From: Acetofilamentum sp.
Lineage (GTDB): Bacteria; Bacteroidota; Bacteroidia; Bacteroidales; JAFGXI01
Assembly (NCBI GenBank): GCA_020720565.1
Contig: DYOK01000057.1
Span: forward strand, 1 to 13,314
Direction of reading: 5' to 3'
DNA length: 13,314 nt
Shown here: positions 1-8,540 of the stretch, piece after piece
How positions within the stretch are numbered: position 1 is the stretch's first letter
Layout of the letters: every line of letters starts with the position of its first letter
The notes under the pieces: model-generated
What the model was told of the DNA's origin: nothing
Database searches by the model: none
The model's input: only the letters and a program-made list of their open reading frames with translations
Translations under genes and position numbers: made by a program

Positions 1-90
1 TCGCTTGAATATCCAATTAATTTGTAATAAATTATCCTTGCCACACCACAAAAATAACGAAATAAATAATACGACAATTGATTTGCCAAG

Positions 91-113
91 GGAGATGTCA
101 ACATCTGGTCTCC
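91..113 (-). other. Small hairpin just after ccoI
   Basis: The region starting 5 bp after the ccoI stop codon contains AGATGT/ACATCT (93-98 with 101-106) and an alternative outer pairing GGAGA/TCTCC (91-95 with 109-113). No T-run follows on the coding strand, so it is not a standard intrinsic terminator. It may protect the transcript 3' end or be chance. Nothing else is seen in 1-117. Confidence 0.25.
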
Positions 114-117
114 AAAC

Positions 118-2511
118 TTAGTCGTTTAATTTTCGCCCGAGAAAGCGTGTTACAAAAGTGGCAAACGCAACCACCGAAACCGAGCTTACAGGCATCAGAA
201 TCGCAGCGACTACAGGCGATAACCAACCCGATAATGCAACGCCGATTCCAATTACATTGTACATGAAAGAAATGGTAAAGCTTACTTTAACGATATTGAG
301 CGAAGTGTTGGTAAAGATTTTAAAATCGTACAATTTCGAGAAGTTTTTGGCTTCTAAAATCGCATCACCGGCAGGCGAAAAATGATAGACATCGTCGGCG
401 ACGGTCAGTGCAACATCGGCTTGCATCAGTGCCCCTGCATCGTTTAGACCATCACCCGTCATTAAAACCACCTTGCCTTTGTTTTGCAATTGTGCTATAA
501 AATCGCGTTTCGATTGTGGGCTTTGGTTAAACATCAAATGGGTCGGATCGAAATGTTGTTCCAAAAAAGACTTTTCGGCTTCATTATCGCCCGAAAGTAC
601 ATATAAATCGAAGTTTTTCTGCAATTTGCCAATAATCTGTTCGAAACCTTCGCGGTATTTGTTATGGATTTCCCAATAGCCTTTGTACATCTCGTCAATC
701 ACCAAATGGACTTCGGAAAAAGTACTGGTGCTTGCTTTGTGCTCGTGATTCGAATCGACAAAACTTAAGGAGCCGATACGTAGGCTGTGCTGCTGAACCA
801 TGCCATAGCTGCCTCTGCCCGACATTTCGACAAATTGCTCGGCTTCGATGCGCTCATGTGGTTGATAATATTGAGCTAAAGCCTGACTTAAAGGGTGGGT
901 CGAAGGAATGGTCATGGCCAAGACCATCGCTTTTTCGTGCTCGGTTAAGCTTGTGCCTACAAATCGAATATCATCCACATTGGGGTGGGTCAAAGTGCCC
1001 GTTTTATCGAATACAATGGTATCGACTTGATGCAATCGTTCGATTACTTCGACATTTTTCAAATACAAACCTGCATTTCCAAACAAACGCATGGTGTTGC
1101 CAAAGGTAAACGGTATCGACATGGCCAATGCACAAGGACAAGCCACGATTAATACGGCACTAAAAATAAAAATGGCTTCTTCGATACTGTCGTGCCACCA
1201 CCAAAAAGCGGCTCCTCCTAAAGCAATAATCAAAACCACAATGGTAAAATAGTGGCTGACTTTATCGACAATTTTTGATAGTGATGCTTTGGGATGTTTG
1301 TGGCTTTCGTCTTCGTTCCACAATTTGGTTAAGTGCGATTGTTCGACGGCTTTTTCGACCTTTACTTTTATGGCACCTCCTGTCTGACGTCCACCGGCAT
1401 AGATGAACTCACCAATTTCTTTTTTTACAGGTTTCGATTCGCCCGTTACAAAGCTGTAGTCAATTAAAGCCATGCCTTCGCTTAAAACACAATCGGCAGG
1501 AATCAATTCTTTGTTTCGAATTAAAAGCACATCGCTGGCTAGTATTTCGCTAAGTAAAACGCTCGATTCTACCCCATTAAACCATTTGGTTACGGCCACC
1601 GGAAAGTACGATTTGTAATCACGCTCAAACGATAAGGCATTGTAGGTCAGACTTTGATAGTACTTACCTAAGGTTAAAAAGAAAATCAAGCCAGTTAAAC
1701 TGTCGGAATATCCTCCGCTGGTGCCCGACAAAACTTTGTACGAGGTAACCAGAAACAACGCAATAATGCCCAAAGCAATGGGTAAATCGATGGTAATCAC
1801 TTTCTTTTGCACATTCTTATAGGCGGCAATTAAGTAATCTTGACCACTATAAAACACCACAGGGAAGGTCATGATATAACTGAGCACGCCTAAAAACGAT
1901 CCCAAACCATCTTCGACAGGTACGCCTCCATTGAAATACTCGGGCAAACTGTACAACATGACATTTCCAAATGCAAATCCGGCAACGCCCAGCTTAAATA
2001 ATAATTTTTTATCGCTTTGATCCGAAGTTTCGGTTTCTAGCGATTGCAAGGATACCTCAGGAGTGTAGTGAATAGAAGCCAGAAGTTCGACCAATTGGCG
2101 CAAACTAATTTCTTGGGTATGAATGGTAATACTAACTTCTTTTTTAATAAAATTAACTCTCGAACTTTGCACACCTGCATGTAGTGTGTGTAAATTCTCG
2201 ATCAACCAAATACAAGAGGCACAATGGATGACCGGAATGTAGAATTTAACCTTTGCCATAGCACCCTCTCTAAACTCGAATATTTTGTCTTGAATATCTT
2301 CTCTATCGAGATAGGCGTACTTGCTTTCGAACTCGTTTTGTTCCGTTCTGATGCCTGGCATCGGCTGAATATCGTAGTATTTGAATAGCTTTTTTTCGTT
2401 AAGCAATTGGTAAACCGTTTTGCAGCCATTACAACAAAACTTCATGCCATTCCATTCTACCGGATTTTTACCACAGTCGGCACCACAATGTACACATTTA
2501 TTATCTTCCAT
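118..2511 (-). CDS. ccoI: Copper-translocating P1B-type ATPase CcoI/FixI
   Basis: This 797-residue P-type ATPase probably exports Cu(I) across the inner membrane for assembly of the CuB centre of cbb3 oxidase. The N-terminus has a cysteine cluster (C6, C9, C13, C26, C27, C30) of the type found in FixI/CcoI ATPases. A ferredoxin-like heavy-metal-associated domain with C97 and C100 follows. The catalytic core is complete: TGES at 356-359, the membrane CPC motif at 458-460, the phosphorylated D502 in DKTGT, the HP motif at 539-540 and the GDGLND hinge at 686-691. YN at 751-752 and MPVSS at 773-777 near the C-terminus fit the Cu(I) subclass. It is the last gene of the fixH/safE-like/ccoI run, 11 bp after its neighbour. 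That placement supports CcoI over a general CopA detoxification pump. Confidence 0.96.
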   Translation of the reverse strand: MEDNKCVHCGADCGKNPVEWNGMKFCCNGCKTVYQLLNEKKLFKYYDIQPMPGIRTEQNEFESKYAYLDREDIQDKIFEFREGAMAKVKFYIPVIHCASCIWLIENLHTLHAGVQSSRVNFIKKEVSITIHTQEISLRQLVELLASIHYTPEVSLQSLETETSDQSDKKLLFKLGVAGFAFGNVMLYSLPEYFNGGVPVEDGLGSFLGVLSYIMTFPVVFYSGQDYLIAAYKNVQKKVITIDLPIALGIIALFLVTSYKVLSGTSGGYSDSLTGLIFFLTLGKYYQSLTYNALSFERDYKSYFPVAVTKWFNGVESSVLLSEILASDVLLIRNKELIPADCVLSEGMALIDYSFVTGESKPVKKEIGEFIYAGGRQTGGAIKVKVEKAVEQSHLTKLWNEDESHKHPKASLSKIVDKVSHYFTIVVLIIALGGAAFWWWHDSIEEAIFIFSAVLIVACPCALAMSIPFTFGNTMRLFGNAGLYLKNVEVIERLHQVDTIVFDKTGTLTHPNVDDIRFVGTSLTEHEKAMVLAMTIPSTHPLSQALAQYYQPHERIEAEQFVEMSGRGSYGMVQQHSLRIGSLSFVDSNHEHKASTSTFSEVHLVIDEMYKGYWEIHNKYREGFEQIIGKLQKNFDLYVLSGDNEAEKSFLEQHFDPTHLMFNQSPQSKRDFIAQLQNKGKVVLMTGDGLNDAGALMQADVALTVADDVYHFSPAGDAILEAKNFSKLYDFKIFTNTSLNIVKVSFTISFMYNVIGIGVALSGWLSPVVAAILMPVSSVSVVAFATFVTRFLGRKLND

Positions 2512-2522
2512 TACATTCGCAA

Positions 2523-3350
2523 TTAGTGACCGCCTTCGTGCTCACCCATATGTTTGCTTTTGGCGGTGTCGCTCGATGTTTTTTGAGTTGTGTCGTGCAA
2601 TTGCTCATATTTTTCTACCGTTTTTTGTCCATCTTTCATAACTCTATTGAGCTTATCGTCGGGCGGACTCAAATATGGAATGCCTAAACTTAAGCCTCTC
2701 AGAATAAACAGAATACCCATAACAACCATAATCACCGGAATAAAATTGTTGATACGATTGCGTAACTTTACGCTGATGACATTGCCCAACATGGCCACAG
2801 CCAACAACAAAGGCATGGTGCCTATGCCAAACATCACCATAAAAAGTGACGATTCGATTACATTTCCCGTACCAGCCGAAACCATTACGGCAAAGTACAA
2901 AGGTCCACAGGGCAACAATCCATTTAACACACCGATAAGAAATAATCCACTGTATGAACGAATATTCAATAGATGTTTGAGTGCACGTTTAACACTACCA
3001 ACAGTCCGGTACAAGCCATGGTCGAGGCTATCTGAGAATTTAAATAGTGATGGGAAAAAAGCAGTGGCAATCATCAAAGTACCGGCAATTATCGATACCA
3101 TTTTCTGGAAACCCAAGGTGCTTAAACCTTGTCCCAATAAACCAAAAGCCACACCCATGAGCCCATAGGTTACTGCTCTGCCGAGGTTATACAAAACGCC
3201 CCCCAGAGCTTGCTGCCATCGCGATTGTCCGGGTAAAGGTAAGGAAATAACTATTGGGCCGCACATGCCCACACAATGAAACGAAGTGGCAAACCCAAGA
3301 AATAAACCACTAAAAATGGTTATGTTTTGTGTAATATCAAAATTCATCAT
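2523..3350 (-). CDS. TauE/SafE-like (DsbD_2-type) membrane protein, cbb3-associated
   Basis: A 275-residue polytopic membrane protein with about six hydrophobic segments, usually annotated as a sulfite exporter TauE/SafE family member. It carries the motif HCVGMCGP near residues 25-32 and a second LPCGP motif around C148. These paired cysteine motifs lie in membrane segments and resemble the DsbD/CcdA transmembrane group, so thiol or copper handling is more plausible than sulfite export. The C-terminus (about 230-275) is a soluble charged tail ending in a short His-rich stretch. It sits between fixH and ccoI, a common neighbourhood for such genes in Bacteroidota cco clusters. A role in copper delivery to cbb3 oxidase is inferred from context only. 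Translation may start at either of two consecutive Met codons. Confidence 0.88.
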   Translation of the reverse strand: MMNFDITQNITIFSGLFLGFATSFHCVGMCGPIVISLPLPGQSRWQQALGGVLYNLGRAVTYGLMGVAFGLLGQGLSTLGFQKMVSIIAGTLMIATAFFPSLFKFSDSLDHGLYRTVGSVKRALKHLLNIRSYSGLFLIGVLNGLLPCGPLYFAVMVSAGTGNVIESSLFMVMFGIGTMPLLLAVAMLGNVISVKLRNRINNFIPVIMVVMGILFILRGLSLGIPYLSPPDDKLNRVMKDGQKTVEKYEQLHDTTQKTSSDTAKSKHMGEHEGGH

Positions 3351-3355
3351 AAGTA

Positions 3356-3368
3356 AGATCCTCGACCT
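3356..3368 (-). promoter_or_regulatory. Inverted-repeat copy 1 before the safE-like gene
   Basis: The coding strand reads AGGTCGAGGATCT, an inverted repeat with a 3-base spacer and one imperfect pair, which would be G-U in RNA. It ends 5 bp before the start codon of the safE-like gene. It shares the core TAGGTCGA and the spacing with copies at 3397-3409 and 3964-3976. It could be a DNA operator half-buried in the leader or a small RNA hairpin affecting translation. Confidence 0.4.
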
Positions 3369-3396
3369 ATTTAATAATTTAACAATCTCTAATTTA

Positions 3397-3409
3397 AGGT
3401 CTTCGACCT
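3397..3409 (-). promoter_or_regulatory. Inverted-repeat copy 2 before the safE-like gene
   Basis: The coding strand reads AGGTCGAAGACCT, a perfect 5-bp inverted repeat around a 3-base centre. Its centre is 41 bp from copy 1, about four helical turns, and both lie in the fixH/safE-like intergenic gap. The spacing suits a dimeric regulator binding twice on one face of the DNA, but no regulator gene is present in the window. Confidence 0.45.
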
Positions 3410-3506
3410 ATTTTTGATTTTTTTTAACCAACAGTATATCTGTATTCTTTCTTAAAAAAACCCGATTTTAAATTACGCAAATACTAACAACTAAATACTT
3501 AGCTAC

Positions 3507-3941
3507 TTATTTAAGCATTAAAGTTTGTTCCAAGTAATACATTTCGTTATTAACGTACCACGACCATTTAATAATATATCGGCCATGCTGGAGGTCTTTA
3601 TTTGGTATCGATACCATCGGTTGGTCGACAACAAGAAGCTTATCTAAATGGCGATCGCTTGGTCTATACAGTTGGATTTTTATTGAATCGGCTTGCTCAA
3701 AATAAGCAGAGTCGACTTTAAAGTCGATATAATCAGTGCCGGATTCGAACGCAAAAAAATCTACTTTGGTGGTTCCTCTATCCGATTTAGCTCGTTCGTC
3801 GTCGAAAACAACGCCTTTCTCGTAATAGCCACTGCTCACCAAATTAACATCTTGTTGAAAAGCAAAGAACACAAATGTGCCCATAGCGGCTAGAAATAAC
3901 ATGATGAAAATAAAAATTCCGGTTCCCCAAGTAAATTTCAT
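3507..3941 (-). CDS. fixH: FixH/CcoH family cbb3 oxidase assembly protein
   Basis: A 144-residue protein with one N-terminal transmembrane helix (about residues 7-28, after the characteristic MKFTWGTG start) and a periplasmic domain predicted to be beta-rich. This is the FixH/CcoH architecture. The YYEK stretch after the helix (39-42) and LYRPSDRHLDK in the second half are typical of Bacteroidota FixH proteins. In proteobacteria CcoH binds the oxidase during and after assembly and works with the CcoI copper ATPase; the same role is inferred here. It is separated from ccoG by a strong terminator and from the next gene by about 155 bp, so it likely begins its own transcription unit. An inverted repeat lies 22 bp before the start codon. 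Confidence 0.92.
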   Translation of the reverse strand: MKFTWGTGIFIFIMLFLAAMGTFVFFAFQQDVNLVSSGYYEKGVVFDDERAKSDRGTTKVDFFAFESGTDYIDFKVDSAYFEQADSIKIQLYRPSDRHLDKLLVVDQPMVSIPNKDLQHGRYIIKWSWYVNNEMYYLEQTLMLK

Positions 3942-3963
3942 AATTTGAACATTAAAAAAATTA

Positions 3964-3976
3964 TGGTCATCGACCT
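3964..3976 (-). promoter_or_regulatory. Inverted-repeat copy 3 before fixH
   Basis: The coding strand reads AGGTCGATGACCA, preceded by T as in the other copies, with 4 of 5 pairs complementary. It lies 22 bp before the fixH start codon. The same element before fixH and before the next gene suggests shared control of the maturation genes, or a local repeat family. Confidence 0.42.
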
Positions 3977-4078
3977 AAAATATTGGATTTTTAACTAAGA
4001 CTTTATTCCGTTTTTACGTAAATAAAACATGACATTTCACGTTTATAAATACATCAATGGGACGAAACCCTTAAAGAT

Positions 4079-4116
4079 AAACAGCTTTATCAATCTAAAT
4101 CATGATAAAGCTGTTT
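4079..4116 (-). terminator. Rho-independent terminator after ccoG
   Basis: A perfect 14-bp inverted repeat (4079-4092 pairs with 4103-4116) with a 10-base loop begins 9 bp after the ccoG stop codon. The arms start AAACAGC and end GCTGTTT. The coding-strand side is followed by a short T-rich run (ATCTTT), and the other strand has six T's, so it may work in either direction. It separates the ccoSNOQPG unit from fixH and its followers. Confidence 0.75.
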
Positions 4117-4125
4117 TTTGGTGAA

Positions 4126-5490
4126 TTATGGAGCTAAAAAGCCAGCTTTGACTGTTTCCAATTGTTCACCATTAACAAAAACACCCAATTCGATTTTATT
4201 TTTTCCTTTTGAGAGTTCACTTGGTTCTATTTCGATCAGTAAAACACCTTCCACTGTAGATTGATTATCAATTATTAAAGCTGCTTGACTCGAACGTTTA
4301 ACGGTTCCTTTGTGCGACAATAATCTAATTTCGAGTGGCATTTGTCGGTGCGTTTTATTGACAATCTTCATATTGTAGATATTCAATACTTTACCCTCGG
4401 CTGTGATGATGCTTAAAGTACCTGGAGCTCTTAGCAAGGTGGTTTCGACATCGGAGCGTGTAAATAGCATCACAAAGAAAAATCCTAAAAGTATAGCCAA
4501 AACAACAGAATAAGCTTTGTTTCGGACATTCCAAATAGATTTATGTCCTTTTTCGATACCTTCGATACTGTCGAAACGAATTAAACCTTTGGGTTTCTTC
4601 ACCTTGGTCATAACCGAATCGCAGGCGTCGATACAAGCTGTGCAATTGATACATTCTAACTGGGTACCATTTCGGATGTCGATGCCTGTCGGACAAACCG
4701 AAATACATTGCTGACAATTGATACAATCGCCACCCTCTTTGGTTCCTCTGGGCTCGCCTCGTTTGTAGTCGTAAGCCACAATAACCGACTTTTTATCGAG
4801 TAGTACGCCTTGCATTCGCCCGTAGGGGCAAACCATGGTGCAAATTTGTTCGCGAAAGAAAGAATAAATCCAGTAAAAAATAGCCGAAACAATCAACATA
4901 GCCACAAACCCTTGTGTATGAAGCCCTATAGGGTCGGTGATAATTTCGAATAATCGGTTAGGGCCTGTAAACCACATCAAAAACACATTGGTCAGAAATA
5001 TGGACACTACAATAAACAAAATGTGTTTGATAGTTTTTTTAAATATTTTACCTCCAGTCCAAGGGGCTTGATCCAGTTTATGGCGTTCTTTAAAATCGCC
5101 TTCGATCCAATATTCAATTTTTCGGAAAATCATTTCCAAAAAGATAGTTTGCGGGCAAGCCCAACCGCACCATATTCGACCGAATGTAACGGTAAATAAA
5201 AGGATAAAAAACACAAACGACAACATGAGCAAAGCCATGATGAATGTGTCTTGTGCCCAAATAATAGCACCGAAAATGATAAATTTTCGATTCACAATAT
5301 CGAGCAACATAAAAGGTTCACCGCCTATTTTTATAAAGGGAGCTCCAATAAAAAAGCTCATCCAAATTAGGGTAAAAAAGGTACGGTTTTTAAACCATTT
5401 ACCTGTAGGATTTTTGGCATAAACCCACTTGCGTCTGCCTTGAGCGTCCAAATTAATTGGGCGATCTCTAAATGAAATATCTTCACTCAT
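4126..5490 (-). CDS. ccoG: CcoG/RdxA/FixG cbb3 oxidase accessory ferredoxin
   Basis: A 454-residue membrane Fe-S protein, implicated in other bacteria in cupric reductase activity during cbb3 assembly. Several transmembrane helices (about 37-55, 70-103, 153-173, 195-213 and 326-343) surround two bacterial-type [4Fe-4S] motifs: C256/C259/C262/C266 and C280/C283/C286/C290. Two family-typical membrane-edge cysteine pairs are present, CGWACP (C108, C112) and C217/C221 in CTMVCPYGRMQG. A C-terminal beta-sandwich domain (about 350-454) follows. The frame stays open to 5541, but the start at 5490 (MSEDISFRDR) is preferred because family homology begins there and the extra 17 residues look unrelated. 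It follows ccoP and ends just before a strong terminator, as the last gene of the oxidase operon. Confidence 0.95.
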   Translation of the reverse strand: MSEDISFRDRPINLDAQGRRKWVYAKNPTGKWFKNRTFFTLIWMSFFIGAPFIKIGGEPFMLLDIVNRKFIIFGAIIWAQDTFIMALLMLSFVFFILLFTVTFGRIWCGWACPQTIFLEMIFRKIEYWIEGDFKERHKLDQAPWTGGKIFKKTIKHILFIVVSIFLTNVFLMWFTGPNRLFEIITDPIGLHTQGFVAMLIVSAIFYWIYSFFREQICTMVCPYGRMQGVLLDKKSVIVAYDYKRGEPRGTKEGGDCINCQQCISVCPTGIDIRNGTQLECINCTACIDACDSVMTKVKKPKGLIRFDSIEGIEKGHKSIWNVRNKAYSVVLAILLGFFFVMLFTRSDVETTLLRAPGTLSIITAEGKVLNIYNMKIVNKTHRQMPLEIRLLSHKGTVKRSSQAALIIDNQSTVEGVLLIEIEPSELSKGKNKIELGVFVNGEQLETVKAGFLAP

Positions 5491-5560
5491 TTTTTTAAAA
5501 AAAAATAGAGGAGCCTGCTCTTGGCAAAGCTCCCCCAACAATCTACTAAAAACTAATAAC

Positions 5561-6145
5561 TTATTGGCAAGCTTCGCCTTGCAATTCTTTACCAGGCTTA
5601 TTGGTGCCTTTTAATTTGGTAAGCACATAACTGGCGACTTGTTGTATTTTTTTATCGCCATGTTGCTTATAACTCATCATTCCGTTTGGCCCGCCATCTT
5701 TGACGATTTTAGCTACTGAGGCGATATCGCAACCATGGATCCAATTGGCGTCGGTTAAATTTGAACCCACACCACCTTCGCCATTGGCACCGTGGCAAGC
5801 CACACAATTGGCCTGATAAAATGCCATACCTTCGGCTATGTCGGCTTCGTTGGTTAAGATAGTCAAAGCTTCGGGAGCGTTGTTCTCTTTTTGTCCAAAT
5901 TTGGTATTATATTCATTTACCTCGGCCAAATATTCTTGGTCTTGAGTGGGGCCTTGGCTAAACCAAAAGTAGTAAGCACCATACATTACCGAAAAAAAGA
6001 TGGTAATGTAAAAAATGGCCATGATCCATGCCGGTGCAGGATTATCCAACTCCTTTATGCCGTCATAGTCGTGATCCATCAACTTTTTATCGAGATTTTC
6101 GTCGTGGAAATATTCGTCTTGAATATGATTTTGATCGTTTGTCAT
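5561..6145 (-). CDS. ccoP: cbb3 cytochrome c oxidase subunit III (CcoP), single-haem short form
   Basis: A 194-residue membrane-bound cytochrome c. The cytoplasmic N-terminus carries the CcoP signature YDGIKELDNPAPAW (27-40) and is followed by one transmembrane helix (about 40-62). One periplasmic cytochrome c domain follows, with haem attached at C114/C117/H118 and M156 or M157 as the likely sixth ligand. Classical proteobacterial CcoP is around 300 residues with two haem c groups; here there is only one CxxCH and no room for another domain. C139 and C193 are additional cysteines of unknown role. The gene follows ccoQ by 26 bp. It should pass electrons to CcoO and then to CcoN. The assignment is firm; the single-haem state is read directly from the sequence. 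Confidence 0.93.
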   Translation of the reverse strand: MTNDQNHIQDEYFHDENLDKKLMDHDYDGIKELDNPAPAWIMAIFYITIFFSVMYGAYYFWFSQGPTQDQEYLAEVNEYNTKFGQKENNAPEALTILTNEADIAEGMAFYQANCVACHGANGEGGVGSNLTDANWIHGCDIASVAKIVKDGGPNGMMSYKQHGDKKIQQVASYVLTKLKGTNKPGKELQGEACQ

Positions 6146-6171
6146 AATTTTTTCTATTTATGTTAAAAACA

Positions 6172-6390
6172 CTATCGTTGTATTTTGGATGCTGCGGCTT
6201 TCGATAGCTGATTTTGTATCAACTCATCATCATCGAAAACAACATGCGAAATTTCTTCGGCCTCTGACTTTGGCATTTTGTATGTTCGATACAAAACCAC
6301 TAAAAAGAAGCTTATAAATATAAACAAGCCTACAATGTAATACACTTGTATTCCGGCTACATCTTCGAGTAAATAACTTACAAATTTCAT
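6172..6390 (-). CDS. ccoQ: CcoQ-like small cbb3 oxidase subunit
   Basis: A 72-residue single-helix membrane protein (helix about 16-36), followed by a basic stretch (YRTYK) and an acidic soluble tail. Size, topology and position between ccoNO and ccoP match CcoQ/FixQ, which stabilises the oxidase in other bacteria. The tail contains FDDDE at 52-56, the same string seen in CcoS of this operon. Sequence similarity to proteobacterial CcoQ is weak, so the call rests mainly on context. It starts 6 bp after the ccoNO stop codon. Confidence 0.82.
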   Translation of the reverse strand: MKFVSYLLEDVAGIQVYYIVGLFIFISFFLVVLYRTYKMPKSEAEEISHVVFDDDELIQNQLSKAAASKIQR

Positions 6391-6396
6391 GGTTAA

Positions 6397-8529
6397 CTAT
6401 TCTTTTTTCGAAATGTCACGCCCCAACTTGTGCAAGTATGCAATTACAGCCACTACTTTAGCGTTAGGTACGACATCGATATTGTTTTGCTTTAACTCGT
6501 CTGCAATAGTTTGTCCCTGAGCCATTAAGTCGGCAACTGCTTTTGTATCGTAACCTTCGGGGTAAGGAACACCTAAAGTTTGCATGGCTCTAATTTTGGC
6601 AGGGGTCACCTCTGTGTTAACTGTTTGTTCGGCAAACCAAGGATAATTTGGCATAATAGTACCGTCGCTTACGGATTGGGCATTTTCGAAATGTTTATAA
6701 TGCCATGCCGCATTTTTGTACATTGGACCACCAACCACACCGGTACGTGCCAAATCTGGACCAGTTCTTCGAGATCCCCATTGGAATGGATGGTCATAAA
6801 CAAACTCGCCAATTTTTGAATATTCGCCATATCGGTCGGTTTCCCAACGGAATGGACGTACCATTTGTGAGTGACAAGTATAGCAACCTTCGCTGACATA
6901 AATATCGCGACCTTCCAATTCAAGTGGCGTGTATGGTGTAACCGTAGAAATTGTAGGGACATTGCTCTTAACAAAAACCATTGGAATAATCTCAACAGCT
7001 CCACCTATGGCCAATGCAATAAAGGCTGCTATAGAAAACCAAACCGGTTTGCGTTCAATCCAACGATGTTGTGTTTCTCTGGCGTCTTTGCGAGATTGTG
7101 AATTATCTAAGACAGGTGCTTGGGCTTCTTCTTCGTTGGTAAATGTGCCGGCTGCCATGGTTTTGTAGAGGTTGTAAACCATCAATAAAAATCCGATTAA
7201 GAATAACAGTCCGCCTAATGAACGAAACATGTACATCGGTAAAATTTGTGTTACAGTGCTTAAAAAGTTAGGGTAAGCTAAATAACCTTCTGGTGAATAT
7301 TCTCTCCACATCAACCATTGGGTGATTGCAGCCCAATACAATGGTATGGCGTAAATAAGCATTCCTAAAGTAGCTAACCAGAAGTGGGTATTGGCCAATT
7401 TTTCGCTAAACAATTTTGTTTTCCACAATCTGGGAATCATGAAATAGAGCATACCAAAAGTTAAACCTCCATTCCATCCCATTCCACCTATGTGAACGTG
7501 AGCAATTGTCCAATCGGAAAAGTGAGAAATCATATTGACGTTTTTTAACGACATCATAGGCCCCTCGAAAGTGGACATACCGTAAGCTGTAACAGCAACT
7601 ACCATAAATTTAAGTGTGGCGCTGTCGCGAACACGATCCCAAGCTCCGCGAAGCGTTAACAATCCATTGATCATACCGCCCCAAGATGGTGCTAATAACA
7701 TAATAGAGAATGTTACTCCTAATGCTTGTGCCCAATCGGGTAAAGCCTGATACAACAAATGGTGTGGACCGGCCCACATGTAAATAAAAATCAATGCCCA
7801 GAAGTGAATAATGGACAATTTATAAGAATAAATAGGTCGACCTGCTGCTTTTGGCAAATAGTAATACATCAAACCTAAGAATGGAGTGGTCAAGAAAAAT
7901 GCAACTGCATTGTGACCATACCACCATTGTACTACGGCGTCTTGAGCACCGGCATAAAGCGAGTAGCTTTTTAAGAAGGTAACAGGCAATTCAAAAGAAT
8001 TTACAACGTGTAAAACCGCTACACCGATAAATGTGGCTACATACCACCAAATTGCGGCATAAATGTGTTTCTCACGTCTGACAATCATGGTTCCGATCAT
8101 GTTCCATCCGAACACCACCCAAACCACAGCAATCATAATGTCGATCCACCATTCCAACTCGGCATATTCTTTACCGGTCGAAATGCCGCTCAACAATGTA
8201 ACCGCTGCCGCTACAATGATTAATTGCCAACCCCAGAAATTAATTTTGCTCAGCACATCGCTAAACATTCTGGTTTTTAATAATTTCTGCATAGAATAAT
8301 AAACTCCTGCAAAAATGGCATTACCCACAAACGCGAATATAATGGCGTTGGTGTGTACAGGTCTGACACGTCCGAAAGTTAAAAACTCGGTGTCAAAGTT
8401 AAACATGGGCCAAGCCAATTGCAATGCAGCAATCAGTCCAACCAATACCCCAACCACTCCCCATATGATGGTGGCTAAGATAAAGCACTTCACAATCTTG
8501 TTGTCGTAGTAATACTTCTGTAATTCCAT
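6397..8529 (-). CDS. ccoNO: cbb3 cytochrome c oxidase fused subunits I and II (CcoN-CcoO)
   Basis: A 710-residue fusion of the haem-copper catalytic subunit CcoN (about 1-460) and the monohaem cytochrome subunit CcoO (about 490-710). The metal ligands match the family: H59 and H346 for low-spin haem b, H344 for haem b3, H206, H256 and H257 for CuB, and Y250 at the position of the cross-linked tyrosine. The CcoO part has one transmembrane helix (about 495-520), the haem motif C549/C552/H553 in CYTCHSQMVRP, and M626 in TIMPNYPW as the probable distal ligand. It reduces O2 to water with high affinity and pumps protons. Fusion of these subunits is common in Bacteroidota. The junction (about 461-490) is hydrophilic and charged. 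It follows ccoS by 11 bp. Confidence 0.98.
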   Translation of the reverse strand: MELQKYYYDNKIVKCFILATIIWGVVGVLVGLIAALQLAWPMFNFDTEFLTFGRVRPVHTNAIIFAFVGNAIFAGVYYSMQKLLKTRMFSDVLSKINFWGWQLIIVAAAVTLLSGISTGKEYAELEWWIDIMIAVVWVVFGWNMIGTMIVRREKHIYAAIWWYVATFIGVAVLHVVNSFELPVTFLKSYSLYAGAQDAVVQWWYGHNAVAFFLTTPFLGLMYYYLPKAAGRPIYSYKLSIIHFWALIFIYMWAGPHHLLYQALPDWAQALGVTFSIMLLAPSWGGMINGLLTLRGAWDRVRDSATLKFMVVAVTAYGMSTFEGPMMSLKNVNMISHFSDWTIAHVHIGGMGWNGGLTFGMLYFMIPRLWKTKLFSEKLANTHFWLATLGMLIYAIPLYWAAITQWLMWREYSPEGYLAYPNFLSTVTQILPMYMFRSLGGLLFLIGFLLMVYNLYKTMAAGTFTNEEEAQAPVLDNSQSRKDARETQHRWIERKPVWFSIAAFIALAIGGAVEIIPMVFVKSNVPTISTVTPYTPLELEGRDIYVSEGCYTCHSQMVRPFRWETDRYGEYSKIGEFVYDHPFQWGSRRTGPDLARTGVVGGPMYKNAAWHYKHFENAQSVSDGTIMPNYPWFAEQTVNTEVTPAKIRAMQTLGVPYPEGYDTKAVADLMAQGQTIADELKQNNIDVVPNAKVVAVIAYLHKLGRDISKKE

Positions 8530-8540
8530 AAGCTATATAA

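Noticed and set aside
732..1109. 125-codon open frame on the plus strand
   Set aside because: It lies antisense to the nucleotide-binding region of ccoI and shows no protein-like features.
2590..3168. 192-codon open frame on the plus strand
   Set aside because: It is wholly antisense to the safE-like gene, which has clear family motifs; the translation has no recognisable domain.
5491..5541. 17-residue N-terminal extension of CcoG
   Set aside because: The extension has no family similarity; the standard CcoG start falls at 5490.
7833..7842. AGGTCGACCT palindrome resembling the intergenic repeats
   Set aside because: It lies inside the ccoN coding region, lacks the 3-base centre, and is explained by codons for Gly-Arg-Pro.
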